Positions 55,513-64,000 of a stretch of DNA of 64,000 nt are shown piece after piece. The notes under the pieces were generated by a model that saw only the letters and a list, made by a program, of their open reading frames with translations, did no database searches and was not told the DNA's origin. The DNA is from Calonectria ilicicola. Lineage: Eukaryota; Ascomycota; Sordariomycetes; Hypocreales; Nectriaceae. Location of the stretch: the NCBI GenBank assembly GCA_020809705.1, contig CP085825.1, positions 1,426,001 to 1,490,000 of the forward strand, written 5' to 3'. The position numbers were made by a program, and so were the translations under genes. Numbering within the stretch: the first letter of the stretch is position 1; the number at the start of each line of letters is the position of its first letter.

Positions 55513-58500
55513 ATGCCTCTCCAAAAGTCATATTCCGACTACAATGGCGTTTCAAAGGTATGTTCATTCACCCGCCCTTGTTTACTTTGACCTCAGTCCA
55601 CTAATCACGGGCAACAGAGCCGCTCTCCGTGGCAGCGATCCAAGAGCAACCCAGTATACCAAACCCCGAAGCCAAGACCGCCCCAGCCAGTGTCAGATGC
55701 TACGAAGACCAAACTAAACAAATTTCAATACCAGCCCCGTCTGGATAAGACTGTGGCCGATGGCCCAGGCAGTGACCAAGAAGCGGGCTCCGCTACGGCG
55801 GATGCTCAACGACAGACCCCATTGAACAAAGCCAAGGATGATAGTGTCGTCACGCCGGTAACCCGGCTTACCTGGAGAGATCTTATCGAACCGACAACTA
55901 CAACCGAGGAAGAAGCGCACGAGTCGCCCAACGACCGATTACTTTGGGACAACAAGCAAGATAGCCTCTACTTATCCGCTTTGTCGCCAATGATGGCGAG
56001 GAAGGGTAGGAAGCGTGCTAGGAGCTCATCCCCTGTCTCATCGCCCGCAGCCGATTATCAAAACCCCCCCTCGGTCAACGTCAAGAAGCTCGCCCAAGCT
56101 CTGAAATCGCCTCACGCCGACCCCACTCTCGAACTATGGGACCGATACTCACTCAACGGCTCACAGAACTCGAACACTCCTTTGGGCCTTACGAATCCCG
56201 CACTAGCCCAGCTAATGGTGTCTTCCTCTCCCAGACCGATGAAGGGCTCGACGGCACAGTCCGGCGATGGCAATTTACGACGAGCTATTAGTTGTGGGTT
56301 GAACTGGCCAAAGCGGAGAAAGATCGAAAGGACGACATCAGGGGGTCGCTCTAGTGGCTTGAAGGAGAGCAGCGAGGCGACATCCAAATCCTCGCTCGTC
56401 ACTGCTCTCCTCGATACCGTGACGAGCAGTATTCACCATAATGACGATGAGCCTGGCGACCCCATTGCTGAGTCTCCTTCGCCAAAGAAGAGACGGATAG
56501 GCGCAACATTGACTGGTTCTCCCTCTAGAAGAAGACCGGTGGCTGCACCTAAACCCACTTCAGATTATGGCGATGACGATTTTGACGACTTTGATGACGA
56601 GGACATGATGCAGCTCGAGGCAAGCATCAACGCAACGCAACTTGAGACCCCTTTAGCAAAGAAGAGCGCCGCAAAGGCTACGGAACAGCGAAGCAAGGAG
56701 GGCAAAACTCAAGATGCCGACGAGTTCGATGAGCTGGATGATGATATTTTCGACGAAGCAGAGGAACTCATCACGAAAGTGGAATCTCAAAATGCATCAC
56801 AACCACCAACCAACTTCCTGACACCTAGTGCCCCGAAGACTAAAGATAAAATAGATGACGACCTAGGGGACTTGGATGATGAATTTGGCGACGCTTTCGG
56901 AGGCGACTTTGATTTCGATGCCGTGGAACTAGCAGCAACCCAGGCAGTGCAGCAGAACCACGCCAATTCTCGAGACGTACGTTAAGATACAAAACCGCGG
57001 CAACATTCACTAAGTATTGGATAGAGCAACAGCAAGGCAAAAACAATTCAGCGATACTTGGTGACCAATGTGCTGGAGGGCGAGTACGTCAACCAATATG
57101 GGCAAGCTAGTCTCGAGAAAGTCAGTTGAAGACAATGCGCCATGGATGACAGCTTTGCTAATGAATACTAGATTCTCCTCATTCAATCCGATAATTCAAA
57201 AGTTATGAGAACTGTCCACCTTCGAGCGTCATGGTTTGACACCCCAGCCCATGCATCGTCCTATGTACACGTTATTGGCGAGTTTTGTTCAAAGGGACAA
57301 TGCATTATCGATGATGCTCAAAATCTCCTTATCTTACACCCTGATCAGCTCATTTCTGCCACTGTTGTGGCTGATTCTTTTGGATGTATGCGCCGAGCTG
57401 TGCTACAAGACCGAGTAAAGGCCACTAGCGAGCCCACGCCACCCCTTGTGTATGGCACGATGCTTCATGAGATTTTTCAGGAAGCCTTGTTAGCGAATCA
57501 GTGGGATCTTCCATTTTTATGTACCGTGATCGAACGGATCATGGCGAAACATGTTGAAGATCTTTACACCATTAAAGTTGGAATCGCATCAGCAAGGGAG
57601 CATCTACAGTCGAAGATGACAGAACTTACTTACTGGACCAAAGCCTTCGTCTCATCTCAACCAAAGGTACGTGGAATCCTCCCAATCTATCTAAACTCAC
57701 CTAATTGTGATTCAGGATGATGGCGTTGTCGAGGATCGCGGTGGCAAAAGGGCCAACATGGCTGTTACCAAGCTTCTCGATGTTGAAGAGCATGTCTGGT
57801 CTCCAATGTATGGACTGAAGGGAAATATTGATGCTACCGTTGAAGTGGCCATGCAGGATGGCAAGCAAATGCGAACTCTTACGGTCCCCTTTGAAGTCAA
57901 GACCGGCAAACATGCCAACAGCAGCCATATGGCACAGACGGCGCTATACACCCTACTTTTATCAGATCGCTACGACATCGAGATCGCTTATGGCATTTTA
58001 TACTACATGGAAACTTCTAAGACGATGAGAATTCCTGCCATCCGCCACGAATTGCGACATATGATTATGCAGCGCAACCAATTGGCATGCTATATTCGAG
58101 AGAGAAGTGTACAATTACCTCCTATGCTTAAGAGCAAACATATGTGTGGCAAATGTTACGCAAAAACCTCTTGTTTCACCTATCACCGACTGGCTGATGA
58201 TGGTGATGGCGAATCCAGCGGCATGCACGAAAAATTTGACGAACTTGTCAAACATCTGACACCGAAACACAAGGACTTTTTTGTGAAGTGGGAGAACCTG
58301 CTCACTAAAGAAGAAAAAGAAGGACAGAAGACCAAAAGGGAACTATGGACAATGACAAGTGCTGAGCGAGAAAAGAAGTCTCGTTGTTTCGCTGATGTCA
58401 TAATTGAAGAAGGGTCAGCTTCAGTCGACACTGACAATCCCAGAATCAACCGCTATCACTATACCTTTGTTAAACGGGTTCCTGTATCTGGGTTTTCATT

Positions 58501-60481
58501 CCTTGAATCCGAATTGTCTGTGGGAGAGCCCATCGTTGTTTCGGATGAGGACGGCCATTTTGCCTTGGCAATTGGCTACGTCACAGCCGTGAAGCGGCAA
58601 AGGATAAGCGTTGCGGTGGATCGCAGACTTCACAATGCACGAATTAGACAACCTGGATTTGACGAAACTGATAATCAAGTCTTTGCCAGTATCATGGATG
58701 TTGCTCATGAGGGAGCCACCCAAGATGAATCTCGCGGCAAAATTAAAGAGCCACCCATCCGGTACCGCCTCGACCAGGACGAGTTTAGTAATGGCATGGC
58801 AACAGTGAGAAATAACTTGGTTCAGATGATGGCTGACAATGTTCCTGGGTGTCGGAAGATTCGACATCTTGTCGTTGATCTTATCCCGCCAAGATTTAAA
58901 GCTACACCTACTCAGTACACTATCTCCGATCGCGACAGCCTCAACGTCGATCAGCGAAAGGCCATTGAGAAGGTCATGAGCGCTGAAGATTACGCACTGG
59001 TTCTGGGAATGCCTGGCACTGGAAAAACCACCACTATCGCCCACATCATCCGAGCTCTTACCTCGCAGGGCAAGAGTGTTTTGCTGACGTCGCATACACA
59101 CACTGCTGTTGACAATATTCTTCTTAAATTAAAACAAGATAAAACGCCTATTCTTCGTTTGGGAGCACCCGCGAAGGTGCACCCAGATGTTCAAGACTTT
59201 GCAATCTTGGCAGGCCATCCCATGAAATCTTTCGAAGAGATTAAGCACGCATGGCATGGAACACCAATTGTTGCAACAACCTGTCTTGGAATCAACCATC
59301 CGATCTTCCACGAACGTTCTTTCGACTATTGTATCGTAGACGAAGCTTCGCAAATCACTTTGCCGATTTGCGCCGGCCCAATTAGAATGGCACAGACTTT
59401 TGTTCTTGTCGGTGACCACAACCAACTACCTCCTGTGGTAAAAAACGAAGAGGCGCGGGAGGGTGGCCTGGACGTCAGTCTTTTCAAACTCCTATCTGAC
59501 ACACATCCTGAGTCTGTTGTTAATCTCGAGCATCAATATCGCATGTGCGAAGATATTATGACCCTGAGTAACACCTTGATTTACGACGGCAAGCTTCGTT
59601 GTGGTACCGAGCAGCTTCGAAAGCGAAAGCTGGTGGTGCCAAAGATGGGTGCACTTATGCAACGACACCATGATGCTTCAACCCTTGGCCACGTGGGCAG
59701 TCCTCGCTCATTTTGCCCTGGCCCAGGGCAAGCCCGCTGCTGGCTATCTGATGTACTCGATAGCGAAGCTCGTGTACGATTTATCAATACAGATACAATT
59801 CAACCACCAGTCCGGGAAGAGGCCCATGGCAAACGCATTGTTAACTCTGCCGAAGTTCGTCTTGTTTCTCAACTTGTCGACTCGCTCCTCACTGTGGGAG
59901 TACCCGACTCGGAAATCGGTGTTATGACACATTATCGAGCCCAACTTTTCCTGCTCAAAGAGAAATTGAAGTGCTTTCCAGGAGTGGAGATGCATACGAC
60001 TGATCGCTTCCAGGGACGAGACAAGGAAGTCATAGTTTTGAGTCTGGTACGAAGCAACGATAGCTGCAATATTGGCGAGCTGTTGAAGGACTGGCGCAGA
60101 ATCAATGTTGCCTTTACGCGTGCAAAGACCAAGTTGCTCGTGGTGGGAAGTAGAAGCACGTTGAAGAATAGTGGCGATGAAAATATGCTCAGCCGGTTCA
60201 TCTCATTGATGGAAGAGCGAGACTGGATCTACAACATGCCGTCCAATGGCCTCGACAGTCATTATTTTGAAGAGTTTGGCACCCAAATCACCGCGACTGG
60301 ACCAACACAAAAACCCAAATCACCAAAAAATATTACGAAGGGCAGGGCACATGGAGTCCCTGCAGGAAAGGAGAACCGCAGACCTTCGCCAAGGAAGGCA
60401 ACTATCGGAGAACGGGCGTTATTAAAGGGGAAACCAATTACGAGGGACATTTTGAATGAAATGACTAATGGCGCATATTAA
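55513..60481 (+). CDS. DNA2: DNA replication ATP-dependent helicase/nuclease Dna2
   Basis: Five exons, introns 55558-55617, 56977-57024, 57121-57171 and 57667-57715, all phase 0; 1586 aa. The N-terminal ~460 residues are disordered and acidic. The RecB-type nuclease follows (~500-830): YGTMLHEIFQEAL, the PD-(D/E)xK lysine in FEVKTGK, and four iron-sulphur cysteines (CMRRA near 571 and the C-x2-C-x5-C of CGKCYAKTSC near 808). The SF1B helicase occupies ~1070-1500: Walker A GMPGTGKTT, Walker B VDEAS, QYRMC, DRFQGRDKEV and RRINVAFTRAK. It processes long Okazaki flaps with FEN1 and resects double-strand breaks. The 3' tail is basic and disordered. All key residues are present, so the enzyme should be active. 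The MCB upstream suits S-phase expression. Confidence 0.95.
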
Positions 60482-60573
60482 GACCTTTTGGGCGGATCGG
60501 GCTTATGGGTATAATGGGCATAGAATATATCATGGTACGATAGATTTTAGGGTATCAGGAAATTCAAATAGCA
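60482..60573. other. 92-bp convergent gap DNA2 / ArAE-type gene
   Basis: Only 92 bp separate the two stop codons, so the 3' UTRs of the two genes almost certainly overlap as antisense transcripts. Confidence 0.6.
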
Positions 60574-63500
60574 TCAGCTTCGTTGGTTGGGCATCGCATC
60601 CCGTTCATCCCTCTCTTCATCTGAATCATCCACATCCTTGAACTTGCCTTCGAAACTGAAAAAGAAAAGTTAGCATAAACTCGTGGTTTGTCGGCGTCGT
60701 AAATAGAAAAAACATACGCCTTTTCGCCAACAATGAACTTTGTAAACCTTTCCAACTCCTCTAGCTGGGCAACACAACCAGTCAGGCTCTCGTTGTAAGA
60801 GTAGCTGTATATGTCGCTCCAAGTTTTTTGTCTCGCAAGTTCGCAGTATTCAGGACTGTCGCCCATTTCTTGAGCGACTTCCGCCGATTTCAATAGAAGT
60901 TTCTTCCTCGCGGCCGCGGCACTAGGGAGGTAGCGCTGGGAATAGTTAGCACACTGGTGTTGTCTAAATACCCGAGAACGGTTTTTTTTTTTTGCCCTCA
61001 AAAAGAGGATCAAAAAGAGCTTGGTTTATTTACAGGAACTTTTCTCTGAGATCGTAGCGCACCGGCAAGAATATACAAATTACCCAAAATAGCCGCAACA
61101 GCATCTCGGCGATAGCTCAGGAGTTTTTCGGCGGCGACTGGGTTATCGCGAATAAAATTTGGGTTATAGAAAAGAGCCGACTGGCGAACGGCGATGAGAT
61201 ATTCGAAGAAGCGCTCACACGCAGCAGCAAGTGCAGAGTATGGGATAGGATCAAAAGGTGCACGAAGGCGGAGTTCGTGACGGGTCATGACCTAAAAATT
61301 GTCAGTGCGAGGTTGAGGAGGTGGAAACTCAAGCCGCGTACAAGTAGCTGTCGAATACGAACAAAACCTTCGCGCATGCGGCTCTCTAGCATTTCGGATC
61401 TTCTAACGTCTTCTAGAGTCGGATCCTCGCCCTCATCGAAATACACGTAGTTTGCGACAACATCTAAGATTCTTGTGTTAACAATAACCGTTATTTTGGT
61501 GCGCAAGACAACTGACTTCTGTAAATCACACTCATAAAGAAGAGCATAGATGAAAGGGCAAATCGAAGCTCGTGTCGGGCAACAAAAGGCCAAAGAATCC
61601 AGTTGACGATAATCGGAGCAGTTGTGCCAACAAAAAAGACAAGACCCTTGTGCACTGCGAGAAGGGCGGCGGAAGATGCGCCCGTGTGGTTTCGAAGCCC
61701 TAGTGAGATGACGGTAAAGGAGAGACAGCCAACTAATCCAGACCGCTGAGGAAAAGAAGAAGAAGAGAAATGTTAGCCTTTGGCGCAGTGCAACCGTGTT
61801 TGTAACTTACTGGATGAGAGCTTTGGGTGAAGCGGAACAGCATTGGAATCATGTAAATAGCGGCAAAAGCTGCCATTACATAAGGATTCCCGTCTCCAGC
61901 AGCATAGGATGCTCCGGCCCAGACGGCTCCAAGGATAGCTGAAAAGGCCCGAGTAACGAGATCCTGTACGTTACCGCCAACGCGCGGATGCATCATAAAC
62001 CAGCCCATGCAAACAGCCCACCAAGTCTCGTAGTGATCCCACCATGTCGAATCCTTGATGACCCAAGCAGGTATTGATAGAACAGAGATGAGAATCGCCA
62101 CTTTGAGAGCGTATCTGCTCTCGAAGCCTTGCAGCCGATCAAGGATTCTCCATATCCTGTATCCCAGCCTGTCCCTTTTCGAAGCTGGCTGCCCTCTGAT
62201 GCTGGGCCCCATTGTATAAGGCACACTTTCAACTCTTGTGACAGCCTCATAACTGGGCCGAGGCTCAGAGTGGTTTTCTCTCGATTTTATGACTTCGAGC
62301 ATGTGCGTAATCTCTGAAAAGGTCGCCTGATACATTCCGGCTGTGACACCACCGCGATCATGTCTTACTTGGGCATTAGTCCTGTAGACGGCCTTCCGTG
62401 GAGGGTAAGTGGGAAGGTTTAATCGTATGTGATCAGAGTTGAGTCTGATTTCGTGAACCTTAGTCATAAGTGCCACAATCGTGGCGGCAGCCTCACGAAC
62501 ATGTCTTGCAAAGACAAGCAGCTCAACCGTCTCGGACTGGTCAGCATATGATTCGGGCACCTCACTAGAGAAGAGCAGACTAGACTCAGCCAAATCAAAC
62601 TCATTCAAGGCGGTTTCGAAACGAAGTTGAACTGGTGCAATGTCTGATGAAACGCTGGCGGGCGGGCCGAAATAGTTTCGACATCCAGACAGATCCATCA
62701 AGACAGCATGAGATCGTTTTATTCCCTCGGTCATGCAATGAAGGACTTCTTTCGTGGGACTTGCTAAGGTGTTGGCAACTCGACGGCCAGCGTCAGCCGA
62801 CCCAAGGGGAGATTCGATCCCATCGTCTGATGAGTCAGAATCAACTGGACGTCCATCTGGCCCCCGGACATTGATTTCAACACCTTGGTCTTCTAGATCC
62901 CAGTCCTCAAATAGAAGAGTTTCTGTTTCCATAGACAAGAGTGCTCTTACAACACCTTGAATAAGGTTACGTAGTTCCCGTATGTCGGCGGGACGAAATC
63001 GAGTGATGGTAATATCAATTCTCATGTCGCGATATGCAACGGCCATATCCATAAACGTCTTGTTCAAACGCCTCCGCAACCTGGTGTTTCTAGGACGGGG
63101 AACAACTAAAGCTTCCTGGGATACTTTTAGTCCTAGAGCCAATAATAGCGAGAAAAATACAAACCTGCATGGTTCTGAATGACTTGTCGATGGTGGCAGC
63201 CAGTGGGCGATTTCCGGTGTCGGGGAACAGGACAATGTTTATGACCAGCGCAATAGCCTGTCCCAACAACCAAGGAATTGCGTAACTTCGCAGCTTGGGC
63301 CATTCGATTTCTCTTGCGCTTGTTTCTGCAAGAGTAGTAAATGTGACTGCCATACCAGCGGCTAATACAGCTTGGTAGAATCGAATGAAGAAAGAGCGGA
63401 TGTAAGCAACACTGCCCATGAACAAGGCGAGGAATACTGTTAAAATACCACCATAGCCAGAGCTTGCAGCCAATGTTGAAGTGGAGAGCAAGAGACCGAT

Positions 63501-64000
63501 AACACCCCAGGCCAGACCACAAGCAGTGCCAATGATTGTCAACACAGCACCGTCCAGTTGCGATCCAAATGTTCGAGCAGGGTGGTTGAGAACAACTGAT
63601 ATGACCATGACATAGTCATATCGTCCCAGCCATAATCGTACCGCCGGAATGAGACATAGCACATAAGCTATAAAGTAAGCAGTAAAAGCCTTCAAAAGCT
63701 TGGTACCAGCTCTTGTAGTTACAATCCTTCGGGCCACCGACTGTATCTCGTGCAATTGACGAGGGATGAAAGCTTTGGGCGAGAGAGGATGACTCTTGTC
63801 AAATTCCCTCGGTAGCGCAGCTTTCGTACGGTCGATCCTGGTAGCTGTAACTGGCGATGACTTCAGAAACAGGGCATCAAAGAAGCCATCACGCATCTCC
63901 GAGACACCATAAGTTTCCATGTTGATGCGGTCATCAGAGATCATCTCGTCGATTTGAGCCATGCTCGCCATGGAGCTACGCCGGGAGTCATCGCTGGAAC
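60574..64000 (-). CDS. fungal ArAE/FUSC-like multipass membrane protein (DUF2421 type), 5' end outside window
   Basis: Seven exons seen, introns 60656-60717, 60936-61033, 61292-61341, 61464-61516, 61746-61810 and 63116-63164; ~1016 codons are visible. The frame stays open to the right edge (RRSSMASMAQIDEMIS), so the true start is outside. An N-terminal membrane block (AFTAYFIAYVLCLIPAVRLWL; GAVLTIIGTACGLAWGVIGL; VFLALFMGSVAYIRSFFI; IPWLLGQAIALVINIVLF) is followed by a large soluble region, then a second membrane block (ALKVAILISVLSIPAWVI; FAAIYMIPMLFRFTQ; FFVGTTAPIIVNWILWPF) and a C-terminal cytosolic domain (RSEMLESRMREGFVRIRQL, AACERFFEYLIAVRQSA). The doubled FUSC-like layout matches fungal 'brefeldin A-sensitivity related' ArAE-family proteins, putative efflux transporters. 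Substrate unknown. Confidence 0.82.

Overview
The window is nuclear DNA of a filamentous ascomycete. Genes carry several short introns (about 48-160 bp) with GTRNGT-like donors, CTAAC/CTRAY branch points and YAG acceptors. The gene set (Scp160/vigilin, Ste20, Rsc9, Ysc84/Lsb3, Sft1, ArfGAP, peroxisomal thiolase, Tvp18, Aim21, Dna2) is ascomycete housekeeping. Protein wording suggests Sordariomycetes, perhaps Hypocreales; that placement is inference. I see no CRISPR, phage, plasmid, rRNA, tRNA, transposon or biosynthetic cluster.

Layout. 1-2044: 3' truncated KH protein SCP160 (-). 2045-9116: a 7 kb gene-poor divergent region. 9117-11853: PAK kinase STE20 (+). 12664-13020: small mitochondrial-type protein (-). 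14891-15976: mitochondrially targeted short-chain dehydrogenase (-). 15977-22340: a 6.4 kb gene-poor, GC-rich stretch. 22341-25285: RSC9 (-). 25.9-29.5 kb is AT-richer and holds two unrecognised genes (+), one possibly REC114-like. 29502-30882: LSB3/YSC84 (-). 32122-32474: SFT1 SNARE (+). 33081-34852: ArfGAP (-). 35693-36412: MsrB (+). 36683-39825: two unrecognised divergent genes. 40795-42252: 3-ketoacyl-CoA thiolase (+). 42429-43938: ornithine cyclodeaminase-family protein (-). 45531-46263: TVP18 (+). 46264-50592: a 4.3 kb gap. 50593-53233: AIM21 (+). 53611-54849: conserved two-TM protein (-). 55513-60481: DNA2 (+). 60574 to the right edge: 5' truncated ArAE/DUF2421-type membrane protein (-).

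Exon-intron models were built by hand: each join keeps frame, uses consensus splice signals (one GC-AG exception) and restores family-typical sequence across the junction. Genes are mostly divergent or convergent pairs, not operons. A loose theme is the actin patch, polarity and the secretory pathway (STE20, LSB3, AIM21, SFT1, ArfGAP, TVP18), but physical proximity here is probably chance.

The most useful leads are: a thiolase promoter with two CCTCGG fatty-acid-response cores matched to an N-terminal PTS2; an MCB-type element 118 bp before DNA2; three tandem 16-bp G-rich repeats before the SDR gene; a GC-AG intron in SCP160; a possible unannotated REC114-like meiotic gene; and three very long gene-free stretches. 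I found no convincing new multi-gene system.
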